DNA of 64,000 nt from Xylophilus sp042867185 (GTDB lineage: Bacteria > Pseudomonadota > Gammaproteobacteria > Burkholderiales > Burkholderiaceae_C), in contig JBHZQV010000003.1 of assembly GCA_042867185.1 (NCBI GenBank), positions 124,001-188,000 of the forward strand, given 5' to 3'. The translations under genes were made by a program, and so were the position numbers. The notes beneath the pieces were generated by a model. The model was not told the DNA's origin, did no database searches, and was given only the letters and a program-made list of their open reading frames with translations. Of this stretch, positions 26,397 through 34,961 are shown one piece after another (position 1 is the stretch's first letter; each line of letters starts with the position of its first letter).

Positions 26397-27719
26397 ATGC
26401 CCATGTCCTCCACACCTCTCGCCGCCCGGCTGCAACGCCGCGGCCTCCACTATGGCTGGGTGGTCGCCGCCGTCACCTTCTGCACGATGCTGACCATGTC
26501 GGCCGCGCTCGGCCTGCCCGGCGCGATGATCCAGCCGCTGGGCCGCGAGTTCGGCTGGAGCACCGACCAGGTCTCGTCGGCATTGGCGCTGCGCTTCGCG
26601 CTCTTCGGGTTGATGGGGCCGTTCGCGGCGGTGTTGATGGAGCGCTTCGGCCTGCGGGCGGTGATCTGCACCGCGCTGGCGATGGTGGCGGGCGGCATGG
26701 CGCTCTCCACCCAGGTCACCCAGCTCTGGCACCTGGTGGCGCTGTGGGGCGTGATCCTGGGGCTGGGCACCGGCATGACGGCGCTGGTGCTGGGCGCGGT
26801 GGTGGCCAACCGCTGGTTCGTGTCGCGGCGCGGGCTGGTGGTGGGGCTGCTGACGGCCAGTTCGGCCACCGGGCAGCTGGCCTTTTTGCCGATCGGCGCC
26901 TGGATGATCGAGCATTGGGGCTGGCGCTCGGCCATCGTACCGGTGGTGGTCGGCTGCGCGCTGGTCGCGGGCCTGGCCTTTTGTCTGATGCGCAACCGCC
27001 CGGCCGACGTGGGCCAGCGGCCCTTCGGCGAGGCGGCCGATGCGCCGCAGGCCCCCGCCGCGCCGGCGGTGCCGATGACCTTCGCCACGCCGTTCCGGGT
27101 GCTGCGCGAGGCATCGCACAGCCGGACCTTCTGGGTGCTGTTCGGCACCTTCTTCATCTGCGGCCTGTCGACCAACGGGCTGGTGCAGACGCACTTCATC
27201 TCGCTGTGCGGCGACAACGGCATGGGCGCGGTGCCGGCGGCCTCGGTGCTGGCGATGATGGGCGCGTTCGACCTGGTCGGCACCATCGGCTCGGGCTGGC
27301 TGTCGGACCGCTACGACAACCGCAAGCTGCTCTTCTGGTACTACGGCCTGCGCGGCCTCTCGCTGCTGTGGCTGCCGCACTCGGAGTTCACCTTCTACGG
27401 CCTGGGCCTGTTCGCGATGTTCTACGGGCTCGACTGGATCGCCACCGTGCCGCCGACGGTCAAGCTGGCCGGCGCCGCCTTCGGACCGCAGAAGGTGGGC
27501 CTGGTGTTCGGCTGGATCTTCGCGGCCCACCAGATCGGTGCGGCCACCGCCGCCTGGGGCGCAGGGCTGACCCGCACGCTGCTGCTGACCTATTCGCCGG
27601 CGCTGTACGCGGCCGGTGCGGCCTGCCTGCTGGCCGCGGCCGCGGTGTTCCTGATCCGCCTGCCGGCGCGTCCCGCGGCCGTCGTGGCACCCGCCGTTCC
27701 GGCGGCCGGCCGCGCCTGA
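26397..27719 (+). CDS. MFS transporter (monocarboxylate/OFA type)
   Basis: The 440-residue inner-membrane protein has twelve hydrophobic segments. It starts in the manner of monocarboxylate or oxalate-formate type carriers (LHYGWVVAAVTFCTML, EFGWSTDQVSSALALR). Loop motifs such as GSGWLSDRYDNRK between TM8 and TM9 support the MFS call. It lies 33 bases after marR and 27 before the MATE gene. The substrate is unknown. An ATG two codons later (MSSTPLAAR) is an equally good start. Confidence 0.92.
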   Translation: MPMSSTPLAARLQRRGLHYGWVVAAVTFCTMLTMSAALGLPGAMIQPLGREFGWSTDQVSSALALRFALFGLMGPFAAVLMERFGLRAVICTALAMVAGGMALSTQVTQLWHLVALWGVILGLGTGMTALVLGAVVANRWFVSRRGLVVGLLTASSATGQLAFLPIGAWMIEHWGWRSAIVPVVVGCALVAGLAFCLMRNRPADVGQRPFGEAADAPQAPAAPAVPMTFATPFRVLREASHSRTFWVLFGTFFICGLSTNGLVQTHFISLCGDNGMGAVPAASVLAMMGAFDLVGTIGSGWLSDRYDNRKLLFWYYGLRGLSLLWLPHSEFTFYGLGLFAMFYGLDWIATVPPTVKLAGAAFGPQKVGLVFGWIFAAHQIGAATAAWGAGLTRTLLLTYSPALYAAGAACLLAAAAVFLIRLPARPAAVVAPAVPAAGRA

Positions 27720-27746
27720 GCCCGCCCTTTTTCTGGAACGAACACC

Positions 27747-29246
27747 ATGACCGCCCCGGCATCCGCTGCGCCCCCTGCGCCCCCTGCGCCCCTGCCCGCC
27801 GCCGCATCCGCACCCGCAGCGCCGCAAGGCGCCCTCGACCCGCGCACCCGCCTGCTGCTCGAAGGCCCGATCGTCGGCACCCTGCTGCGCCTGGCCTGGC
27901 CCAACGTGTTGGTGATGGTGGCGCAGGCCTGCGCCGGCCTGATCGAGACCTGGTTCATCGGCCGCCTGGGCACCGATGCGCTGGCGGGCATGGCGCTGGC
28001 GTTTCCTGCGGTGATGCTGATGCAGATGGTCTCGGGCGGCGCGATCGGAGGGGGGATCGCGTCGGCCATCGCCCGCGCCCTGGGCGCACGGCGCCGGACC
28101 GATGCCGATGCGCTGGTGCTGCATGCGGTGGTGATCGCGCTCGGCTTCGGCCTGCTGTTCACCCTGGCGATGGCGCTGGGCGGGCGCTGGCTCTACGGCC
28201 ACATGGGCGGCAGCGGCGCGTCCCTCGACGCGGCGCTCACCTATTCGCACTGGGTCTTCGCCGGCGCGGTGCTGGTCTGGCTGTTCAACGCGCTGGCGGC
28301 GGTGATCCGCGGCACCGGCAACATGGCGCTGCCGGCCACGGTGACCTGCGTGGGCGTGCTGGCGCTGCTGCCGCTGTCGCCCCTGCTGATCTTCGGCGGC
28401 GGGCCGCTGCCGGGGATGGGCATCGCGGGCGGTGCCTTGGCGCTGCTGCTGTACTACGCCGGCGGCTGCACGGTGCTGGCCGCGCACCTGTGGCGCGGCC
28501 GGTCGCCGCTGCGGCCCACCTGGGCCGGCACGGTGCTGCGCTGGCCGCTGTTCAAGGACATCCTGCGGGTGGGCCTGCTGGCGGCGGTGTCGGCGATCTC
28601 GACCAACCTGGTGATCGGCGTGGCGACCGGGCTGGTCGGCAGTTTCGGGCCCGCCGCCATCGCGGGCTACGGCACCGCGGCGCGGCTGGAATACCTGCTG
28701 GTGCCGCTGGTCTTCGGCCTGGGGGCGCCGCTGGTGTCGATGGTGGGCACCTGCATGGGCGCCGGCCAGCGGGGGCGGGCGCTGCGGGTGGCCTGGGTCG
28801 GCGCCGCCACCGCCGCGGTGCTGACCGAGGCGATCGGCCTGGCCGCCGCGATCTGGCCGCGCCAGTGGCTGGGCCTCTTCGGCAGCGACCCGGCGATGCT
28901 GGAGGCCGGCGCCCAGTACCTGCGGGTGGTCGGGCCCACCTACGGCTTCTTCGGCCTGGGGCTGGCGCTGTACTTCGCGTCGCAGGGCGCGGGTCGGCTG
29001 CGGTGGCCGGTCACCGGCAACCTGGTACGGCTGACGGTGGCCGCGGGCGGTGGCGCCTGGGTGCTGCATGCCGGCGGCGGGCTGCAGGCGGTGTTCGCGG
29101 TGCAGGGCGTGGCGCTGGTGCTCTACGGCCTGTGCATCGCCGGCGCGATCGCGGGCGGCGCCTGGTTCGGCCCGGTCGGGCGGCCGCGCGGCACGGCGGG
29201 TTTGCTGCAGCGGCTGGAAGCGGCGGGGCTGGTTGCTACAAAATAG
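27747..29246 (+). CDS. MATE family efflux transporter
   Basis: The 499-residue protein has an Ala/Pro-rich N-terminal tail of about 40 residues and twelve membrane segments in two MatE halves. Marks are LAWPNVLVMVAQACAGLIETWFIGRLG at the first half and GPAAIAGYGTAARLEYLLVP in the second. MATE carriers export cationic drugs or metabolites in exchange for Na+ or H+. It follows the MFS gene and is the last gene of the marR locus. The last residues (VATK) and the TAG stop lie inside a repeat copy, which probably replaced the native end. Confidence 0.92.
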   Translation: MTAPASAAPPAPPAPLPAAASAPAAPQGALDPRTRLLLEGPIVGTLLRLAWPNVLVMVAQACAGLIETWFIGRLGTDALAGMALAFPAVMLMQMVSGGAIGGGIASAIARALGARRRTDADALVLHAVVIALGFGLLFTLAMALGGRWLYGHMGGSGASLDAALTYSHWVFAGAVLVWLFNALAAVIRGTGNMALPATVTCVGVLALLPLSPLLIFGGGPLPGMGIAGGALALLLYYAGGCTVLAAHLWRGRSPLRPTWAGTVLRWPLFKDILRVGLLAAVSAISTNLVIGVATGLVGSFGPAAIAGYGTAARLEYLLVPLVFGLGAPLVSMVGTCMGAGQRGRALRVAWVGAATAAVLTEAIGLAAAIWPRQWLGLFGSDPAMLEAGAQYLRVVGPTYGFFGLGLALYFASQGAGRLRWPVTGNLVRLTVAAGGGAWVLHAGGGLQAVFAVQGVALVLYGLCIAGAIAGGAWFGPVGRPRGTAGLLQRLEAAGLVATK

Positions 29247-29299
29247 ATAGCTGATGGCCGGCGTGGGGCGCCGGCTGCAGGCCGTTTCTATCCTGAAAT
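29235..29299 (+). repeat. 65-bp palindromic repeat, copy 4
   Basis: This copy begins GCTACAAAATAGATAGCTGA and continues GGCCGGC...GCCGGCTGCAGGC, ending CCTGAAAT. Its first 12 bases are translated as the final codons and stop of the MATE transporter. Confidence 0.8.
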
Positions 29300-29438
29300 G
29301 GCAGGTGACGGCGCTACCGGCCGGGATGGGCCAGACGCGGACCTCGACACCCTTTCGCCTGCGACGACACCGTCGGCGCCTGGAGACGCGGCGGCGGGCC
29401 TCGCTAGACTGCGGCATCGCCCGCCCTCCGCCCCGTCC

Positions 29439-30629
29439 ATGCTCGACCCCGCCATCCTCCGCGCCGCCATGCCCGCCAGCACGACGGGCCACTATTTCAA
29501 CAACGCCGGTGCGTCGCTGATGCCGCAGGCGGTGGTGGATGCGGTCACCGGCCATCTGGCGCGGGAGTCGGCGCGGGGTGCCTACGGTGCGGCGCAGGAC
29601 CAGGCCGGCGCGGTGGAGGATGTCTACCGCTCGGCCGCCCGGCTGCTCGGGTGCGACGCCGACGAGATCGCGCTCACCGACAGCCACTCGCGGGGTTGGC
29701 AGGCGGTCATCGCCGCGATGGGGCTGAAGCGCGGCGACCGCATCCTGGTGGGCCGCAGCGAATGGGGCGGCAACTATGCGGCCCTGCTGCACATCGCCCG
29801 CGCCACCGGTGCCACGGTGCAGCAGGTGGGCTGCGAGGCCGACGGGACCATCGACCTGGACGACCTGGCCTACAACCTGGACGCATCGGTGCGGCTGGTG
29901 TCCCTCACCTGGCTGCCGGCCAACGGCGGACTGGTGAACCCGGCCGCGGCCGTGGGCGCACTGACCCGCGCGGCAGGGGTGCCGTTCGTGCTGGACGCGG
30001 CCCAGGCGGTCGGCCAGATGCCGGTCGATGTGCGGGCCCTGGGCTGCGACGTGCTGACCGCGCCGGGCCGCAAATGGCTGCGCGGCCCGCGGGGCACCGG
30101 TCTGTTGTACCTGCGGCGCGGGTTTCTCCCGGCGCTGCATCCGCCGACGGTGGACCATTTCACCGCGCCCTGGAACGGCACCGAATACGTGCTGCGCAGC
30201 GACGCGCGGCGGTTCGAGGTGTCGGAAGCGTCGGTCGCGCTCCGGCTGGGCCTGGGGGTGGCATTGGATGCGGCGATGGCGCTGGGGGTGGACGGCATCC
30301 GGCACGCCATCGGCGCCCGCGCCACGCAGTTGCGGGAAGGGCTGGCGCGGATCGACGGCGTGCGGCTGCGCGATCTGGGCACGGTGCAGTCGGGCCTGGT
30401 CAGCTTCACGGTGGAGCGCATGGCGCCTGCGCAGGTGCAGACGCAACTGGCCGCCCGGGGCATGGTGCTGGCGGTGAACGGCATGGCGTACACGCCGCTC
30501 GACATGCGGGCCCGCGGACTGCACGAGATCGTGCGGGCGTCGCCCCATGCCTACACGACGGCGGACGAAGTCGACGAGCTGCTGGCGGCGGTGCAGGGAC
30601 TGGTTGCGGGGCGGTCGCTCGGCACCTGA
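29439..30629 (+). CDS. Class V aminotransferase-fold PLP enzyme
   Basis: A 396-residue PLP-dependent enzyme of the aminotransferase class V (cysteine desulfurase, isopenicillin epimerase) fold. It shows the opening GHYFNNAGASLMP, the PLP-Asp block VLDAAQAVGQMPVDV and the Schiff-base Lys in GRKWLRGPRGTGLLYL. There is no desulfurase active-site Cys loop of the usual type, so an aminotransferase, lyase or EgtE-like C-S lyase role is more likely. I use the ATG giving MLDPAILRAAMP. It stands alone on this strand. Confidence 0.9.
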   Translation: MLDPAILRAAMPASTTGHYFNNAGASLMPQAVVDAVTGHLARESARGAYGAAQDQAGAVEDVYRSAARLLGCDADEIALTDSHSRGWQAVIAAMGLKRGDRILVGRSEWGGNYAALLHIARATGATVQQVGCEADGTIDLDDLAYNLDASVRLVSLTWLPANGGLVNPAAAVGALTRAAGVPFVLDAAQAVGQMPVDVRALGCDVLTAPGRKWLRGPRGTGLLYLRRGFLPALHPPTVDHFTAPWNGTEYVLRSDARRFEVSEASVALRLGLGVALDAAMALGVDGIRHAIGARATQLREGLARIDGVRLRDLGTVQSGLVSFTVERMAPAQVQTQLAARGMVLAVNGMAYTPLDMRARGLHEIVRASPHAYTTADEVDELLAAVQGLVAGRSLGT

Positions 30630-30648
30630 GGTGTCCTGTCGCGGATCG

Positions 30649-30984
30649 TCATGCAGTGGGCGTGAGCCCGGCGTACCACTGCGCGTACGGCGTGTGCGTC
30701 ACCAGCCGCCGGTTGAAATCGGGCGCGCCGTCGTTCCACCATACCGGGCCCCGCTCGCCGAGGGCGGTTTTCGCGGCGTCCACCTGCCGGCGGGCCTGGC
30801 GCTCTGCATCTGCGTCGCGGCGTTGCAGCGCGGCGCCCACGGCGCGGCGTGCGTCCATCAGTTGGTGGACCAGGCGTTGCCGCCGCTCCGGGTCGAGGGC
30901 CGGGTCGCTGGTGCGCCACAGCCGGCCCTTGACCACGAAGTAGCGCCGGTCGGGGGTATGGGGGTACTTGCGGGCATCGGGCAT
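30649..30984 (-). CDS. Conserved hypothetical protein, 111 residues
   Basis: A small, charged protein with RRYFVVKGRLWRTSDPAL near the start, an Arg-rich helix in the middle (HQLMDARRAVGAALQRRDAD) and the conserved C-terminal GPVWWNDGAPDFNRRLVT. Proteins of this form are familiar as hypothetical proteins in alpha- and betaproteobacteria. No membrane segment or known catalytic motif is visible. The start ATG gives MPDARKYPH; upstream codons are not conserved-looking. Confidence 0.8.
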   Translation of the reverse strand: MPDARKYPHTPDRRYFVVKGRLWRTSDPALDPERRQRLVHQLMDARRAVGAALQRRDADAERQARRQVDAAKTALGERGPVWWNDGAPDFNRRLVTHTPYAQWYAGLTPTA

Positions 30985-31063
30985 GTCGCCACTATGGCCC
31001 GCCCGGCGGGCTGCGGACGTCGGACACATCCGCCGCCTGCCGGGGGTGTCGGCCGTCCGCGTA

Positions 31064-32056
31064 TCAATCGAGCTGCAGGCCGGCCTCCTTGGCGGCCGTG
31101 GGCAGTATCGCCAGCTCGCGGTTGATGACATCGGCGAAGGCCTCGGTCGTGTTGCCGGTGGCCGGTGCCACACCGCCGAGTTCATTCAGGCGCTTGCGGA
31201 ACGCCGGCTCGGCCACGATCAGGGCGATCTTCTGGTTCAGCAGGGCGACGACCGCCTTCGGTGTCTTCGCCGGCGCGACCACGCCGAACCACACGTCGAA
31301 ATCGACACCGCCGGCCAGGCCCTGCTCGGGCAGGGTGGCGATGTCGGGCCACAGTTCGGAGCGGCCGTTGCGCAGCACGCCGATCGCCTTGAGCTTGCCC
31401 GCCTGCACGAAGCTGCGGGCGTCGCCGGTGCCCAGCAGGCCCCAGGCCACCTCGTTGGCCATCAGCGCCTGCACCAACGGTGCACCGCCCTTGTACGGCA
31501 CGTGGGTGAAGTTGCCGCCGGCATGGCCGTTGATCGATTCCGAAGCCAGGTGCGAGAGCCCACCCGCGCCGGTCGAGCCGTAGGCCATGCCGTTCTTGCC
31601 GGCGCTCTTGCCCGCGGCCAGCAGCTCCTGCACGTTCTTGTACGGCGACTTCTCGGGCACGACCAGCAGCAGCGGCGCCAGCGATACCCGCGCCACCGGC
31701 GTGAAATCGGCGGAATCGAAGCCGGCCTTCTTGTAGATGACCGGGTTGATCGACAGCATGCCGGTCAGCGTCATCGCCAGGGTGTGGCCGTCGGGCACGC
31801 TCTGCGCCACCGCGTTCATCGCGATGTTGCCGCCGGCGCCGGGCCGGTTCTCGACCACGATCGGCTGGCCCAGCTCCTCCTGCAGCCGCGGCCCGAGCAT
31901 GCGCGCCGCCACGTCGGTGGCGCCTCCGGCAGGGTAGGGCACGACGATGCGGATCGGCTTGGTGGGGAACCCGCCGGTTTGGGCGAGGGCCACGCCCGCG
32001 CCCAGCGCGAGGGATGCCGCGACGGCGAGGCGGGCGAAGATCTTCAGATGGCGCAT
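31064..32056 (-). CDS. Bug/TctC family solute-binding receptor
   Basis: A periplasmic receptor of the Bug (tripartite tricarboxylate transporter, TctC) family. The 330-residue product has a signal peptide (VAASLALGAGVALAQ, cleavage after ALA), then the family start FPTKPIRIVVPYPAGGATDVAAR and ENRPGAGGNIAMNAVAQ. Members bind carboxylates such as citrate or C4-diacids, as well as unrelated compounds. No TctA or TctB membrane genes lie nearby; receptors without a partner are very common in this order. It is last in a four-gene run with the lyase and LeuCD-like genes, so it may capture their substrate. Confidence 0.94.
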   Translation of the reverse strand: MRHLKIFARLAVAASLALGAGVALAQTGGFPTKPIRIVVPYPAGGATDVAARMLGPRLQEELGQPIVVENRPGAGGNIAMNAVAQSVPDGHTLAMTLTGMLSINPVIYKKAGFDSADFTPVARVSLAPLLLVVPEKSPYKNVQELLAAGKSAGKNGMAYGSTGAGGLSHLASESINGHAGGNFTHVPYKGGAPLVQALMANEVAWGLLGTGDARSFVQAGKLKAIGVLRNGRSELWPDIATLPEQGLAGGVDFDVWFGVVAPAKTPKAVVALLNQKIALIVAEPAFRKRLNELGGVAPATGNTTEAFADVINRELAILPTAAKEAGLQLD

Positions 32057-32090
32057 GGTGTCTCCTGTCGTGATGGGCGGGGAAAGGTGG

Positions 32091-32972
32091 CTAGGCGGTG
32101 GGGGCGGCCTCGTAGGCGGCCTGGCGGGCCTCCAGTGCGTGCCAGCCGATCGTCTGCTTGAACACGGCCATCGTGGTCTGCTCGAAGGGCAGCCCTGCGA
32201 AGTCGCCCGAGCGGCGTGCCGCCAGCACGTCCAGGTTGGCCTGCACCGCGCGCACGGTGCTGAGCAGCCCGACGATCGGGTAGGTGGCGAACGCGGCGAC
32301 CGATTCGATCTGCTGCCGGCTGAGCGCGGTCATCCAGGTGCCGGCCATGAGCTGCAGCGACAGGCGCCTGCCGCAGACCTGCCGCATCTCGACCAGTTGC
32401 TCGAAGCGGTCGAAGGTGCGCGAGATCGGCTGGATCAGGTCGGCGCCGGCCTCGGCGTAGCGGGCGCAGCGCTCCAGCGCCTCGCCGGCGTCCATCGCAT
32501 CGGTGCGGGCGACGATCAGCAGATCCGGGTCCTGGCGGGCATCGACGGCGGCCTTGATCCGTGCGACCGCGTCCGCGACCGGCACCACGATGGAATGGGT
32601 GGCCGCGGCGGGGCAGCGCTTGGGGCTCACCTGGTCTTCCAGCGACAGCGCGGCGACGCCGGCCTTCTCCATCTCGCGGACGGTGCGGGCCACGTTGAGC
32701 ACGTTGCCGTAGCCGGTATCGGCATCGGCGAAGACCGGCTTGCCCACGATGTTGACGATGCGGTCGACCACGCCGACGTTCTCGCTGAGCGTGTAGAGCT
32801 CCATGTCGGGCATGCCCAGCAGCGAGGCCGAGATGCCGAAGCCGGTGGTGAAGATGCCGTCGAAGCCGGACCGGTCGACCAGCAGCGCGGAGAGCGCGTC
32901 CTGCGCGCCGGCGAACCAGACGGTGTCGCCGCCGTCGATACGCGCGCGAAGCGCTTGTCGGGATGAAGTCAT
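32091..32972 (-). CDS. Isocitrate lyase/PEP mutase family carbon-carbon lyase
   Basis: A 293-residue alpha/beta-barrel enzyme of the isocitrate lyase/PEP mutase superfamily, members of which cleave 2-methylisocitrate, 2,3-dimethylmalate or oxaloacetate. It has the Mg-binding DADTGYGNVLNV segment, EDQVSPKRCP as counterpart of the catalytic KRCGH loop, and VARTDAMDAGEALERCARY. The ending of the loop, KRCP rather than KRCGH, argues against true isocitrate lyase. It lies beside a two-subunit hydro-lyase, and a hydro-lyase followed by a lyase of this family occurs in dimethylmalate breakdown, so I favour a substituted-malate lyase. Confidence 0.9.
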   Translation of the reverse strand: MTSSRQALRARIDGGDTVWFAGAQDALSALLVDRSGFDGIFTTGFGISASLLGMPDMELYTLSENVGVVDRIVNIVGKPVFADADTGYGNVLNVARTVREMEKAGVAALSLEDQVSPKRCPAAATHSIVVPVADAVARIKAAVDARQDPDLLIVARTDAMDAGEALERCARYAEAGADLIQPISRTFDRFEQLVEMRQVCGRRLSLQLMAGTWMTALSRQQIESVAAFATYPIVGLLSTVRAVQANLDVLAARRSGDFAGLPFEQTTMAVFKQTIGWHALEARQAAYEAAPTA

Positions 32973-33030
32973 GGCATGTCTCCTGTGGTGTAGGGATCGC
33001 GTCGGGATGTCGTCGCGGGTGCGGAATCGC

Positions 33031-33561
33031 TCATGCGACCGGCGTACCGGCCGCGGTGGCGGTGCGGCGCTTCAGATATGGGATGAGGCCGCCGGCGTCG
33101 AGCATTCCGCGCTCGGAATCGGAGAACGGCACCAACGGCAGCTCGCGGCCGGTGGTCAGGTTGCAGACGACGGACATGTCCCAGTCGACCGTCAGTTCGT
33201 CGCCGCGCAGGGCCGCGGTGCGGATGCCGGGGCAGCTCACCAGCGGAAAGCCCATGCTGGTCTCGCCCCGGAAGAAGCCGGGCGAGAACGATTCGGCGAT
33301 GACCGCGGCGATGCCCAGGTGGCGCATCGCCCGCATCGCCGGATAGTGCGGATGGCCGTAGCCGAAGTTGTGGCCGCCGACCAGCAGGTCGCCCTTCTGC
33401 ACCGTGGCCGCGAAGCCGGGCAGGTAGTCCGCCATCGCGATGGCGGCCAGCTCGTTGAGGTCGGTGATCTTGATGTTGCGCACGCCGACGATCAGGTCGA
33501 TGTCGTAGTCGTCCTCTTCGAAGACCCAGGCCACGCGGCCGCGCAGAGGGAGCAGGCTCAT
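33031..33561 (-). CDS. LeuD-like small subunit of an aconitase-family hydro-lyase
   Basis: The 176-residue swivel-domain subunit resembles 3-isopropylmalate dehydratase small subunits: it has VGGHNFGYGHPHYPAMRAMRHLG as counterpart of the GxNFGxGSSREHA substrate loop, then IAAVIAESFSPGFFR. The loop reads GYGHPHYPA rather than GSGSSREHA, which points to a different substrate from leucine biosynthesis. The ATG overlaps the stop of the large-subunit gene. The related DmdB of 2,3-dimethylmalate dehydratase is a plausible model. An independent leuCD pair is expected elsewhere in the genome. Confidence 0.88.
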   Translation of the reverse strand: MSLLPLRGRVAWVFEEDDYDIDLIVGVRNIKITDLNELAAIAMADYLPGFAATVQKGDLLVGGHNFGYGHPHYPAMRAMRHLGIAAVIAESFSPGFFRGETSMGFPLVSCPGIRTAALRGDELTVDWDMSVVCNLTTGRELPLVPFSDSERGMLDAGGLIPYLKRRTATAAGTPVA

Positions 33562-34853
33562 CGCACCTCCTCCGCGACGGCCCGCGCGGCCGCCTCGGCC
33601 AGGTAGGGCCGCGGATCGGCGATCCGCCCCTCCAGGGCCGACGCGGCCACCACGGCGGCGTTGCAGATATAGATCTCGGAATCGACGCTGCCCATGCGGC
33701 CCGGCGTGTTGAGCGTGCCGGTGCTGACGGCCCGCTGGCCGTCGCTCATCGTGGCGATGCGGCCGAAGCAGTAGTCGCAGCTGGGGGAGCTGATGAAGGC
33801 GCCGGCTTCCACCAGGCATTCGATCAGCCCCTCCCGCGCGGCGGCGGCCATGATGGTGCGCGAGGTGGGCACCACGTGCAGCTGGAAGCCCGGGTGGATG
33901 CGGCGCCCGCGCAGCACGTCGGCCGCGGCGCGCAGGTCTTCCAGCCGGCCGCTCGCGCAGGAGCCGAGGTAGCCGGTATGCACTTCCACGCCCAGGTAGT
34001 CGGTCAGGTCGCGGGTGTTGGCGGGGCTGGGCGGCACCACCACGATCGGTGCGAGACCCGATACGTCGATGGTCCAGACCCGGTCGTACACCGCGTCGGC
34101 GTCGGGATGCACCGGTTCCAGCGCCACTTTGGAGCGGCCGTCCACATAGGCCAGCGTCCTGGCGTCGGGCGCGATCAGCATCGTGGTGGCGCCGAGGAAC
34201 ATCGCCTGCCCGCAGACGGTCTGGCGGCCCTCGATGCTCATCGCGTCGATCACCGGGCCGCACAGCTCCACCGCCTTGAACCGGCACGATGCCGGCCCCA
34301 TCACCCGCACCATGTGGTGGAACACGTCGCGCGCCATCACGCCGGGCTGCAGCGTGCCGACCAGCTCGACCTTTACCGTCGCCGGCACCGTCATCGTCAG
34401 GTGCTCGGTCACGAAGGATTCGAGCACCCCCTTGCGCGCCCCGAAGGCGAAGGTGCCGAACGCGCCCAACTGGCTCACGTGGCCGTCGAAGTGCACCACG
34501 AACGCGCCGGGCGTGGCGTAGCCCAGCTCGGCCGACACCTGGTGGCCGATGCCCTCGCGCTCGTAGACCGGCACGCCCTGGTCGCGCCCCCAGGCACGGG
34601 TGATCTTGTGCAGTTCCTCTTCCTTGGGCGCCACCGCCGGGACCATGTGGTCGATGAACAGCACGAAGCGCTCGGGGCTCGACACCTTGTCGATGCCGAA
34701 GTCCTCCCGCGTCTCCTTGAAGAACACGTCGGTGTAGCCGGGAAAGTCGTAGCTGATCACGAAATCGGGCCGCGCGGTCACTTCCTCGCCCGGCCGTACG
34801 CTGGCCTTGCCCGCGGCGCGGGCCAGGATTTTCTCGGTCATCGTCTGGGGCAT
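33558..34853 (-). CDS. LeuC-like large subunit of an aconitase-family hydro-lyase
   Basis: The 431-residue catalytic subunit carries the three cluster ligands of the aconitase family as SCASGR (one Cys) and SPSCDYCFG (two Cys), binding a [4Fe-4S] cluster. The usual LeuC forms are GSCTNGR and NPGCxMC, so this is a divergent branch such as HacA- or DmdA-type enzymes. Other marks are FIDHMVPA and DGHVSQLGAFGTFAFG. A strong GGAAGGA ribosome site fixes the ATG at 34853. It is first in the operon and divergent from an IclR gene. Confidence 0.9.
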   Translation of the reverse strand: MPQTMTEKILARAAGKASVRPGEEVTARPDFVISYDFPGYTDVFFKETREDFGIDKVSSPERFVLFIDHMVPAVAPKEEELHKITRAWGRDQGVPVYEREGIGHQVSAELGYATPGAFVVHFDGHVSQLGAFGTFAFGARKGVLESFVTEHLTMTVPATVKVELVGTLQPGVMARDVFHHMVRVMGPASCRFKAVELCGPVIDAMSIEGRQTVCGQAMFLGATTMLIAPDARTLAYVDGRSKVALEPVHPDADAVYDRVWTIDVSGLAPIVVVPPSPANTRDLTDYLGVEVHTGYLGSCASGRLEDLRAAADVLRGRRIHPGFQLHVVPTSRTIMAAAAREGLIECLVEAGAFISSPSCDYCFGRIATMSDGQRAVSTGTLNTPGRMGSVDSEIYICNAAVVAASALEGRIADPRPYLAEAAARAVAEEVR

Positions 34854-34961
34854 CTGTCGTCCTTCCAACTCTCACAATGTGGCGGCTTTTCTCGAACCGA
34901 TAAGCCGATTACATTGCGCATGGAATCCATCCTATTGAGGTGCAACCCGGAGAACTGCCAC
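34854..34961. promoter_or_regulatory. Divergent control region of the LeuCD-like operon and iclR
   Basis: This 108-base spacer holds both promoters. It is AT-richer than its surroundings and contains AACCGATAAGCCGATTAC, in which CCGAT occurs twice, a possible regulator site. I see no convincing -35/-10 pair. Autoregulation and control of the divergent operon by the IclR product are expected from the arrangement. Confidence 0.4.

Noticed and set aside
25845..30548. A very long minus-strand frame of more than 1500 codons
   Set aside because: It is antisense to marR, MFS, MATE and aminotransferase genes that have clear family motifs; long shadow frames are expected at this GC content, and its product is Arg/His/Gln-rich low-complexity sequence.
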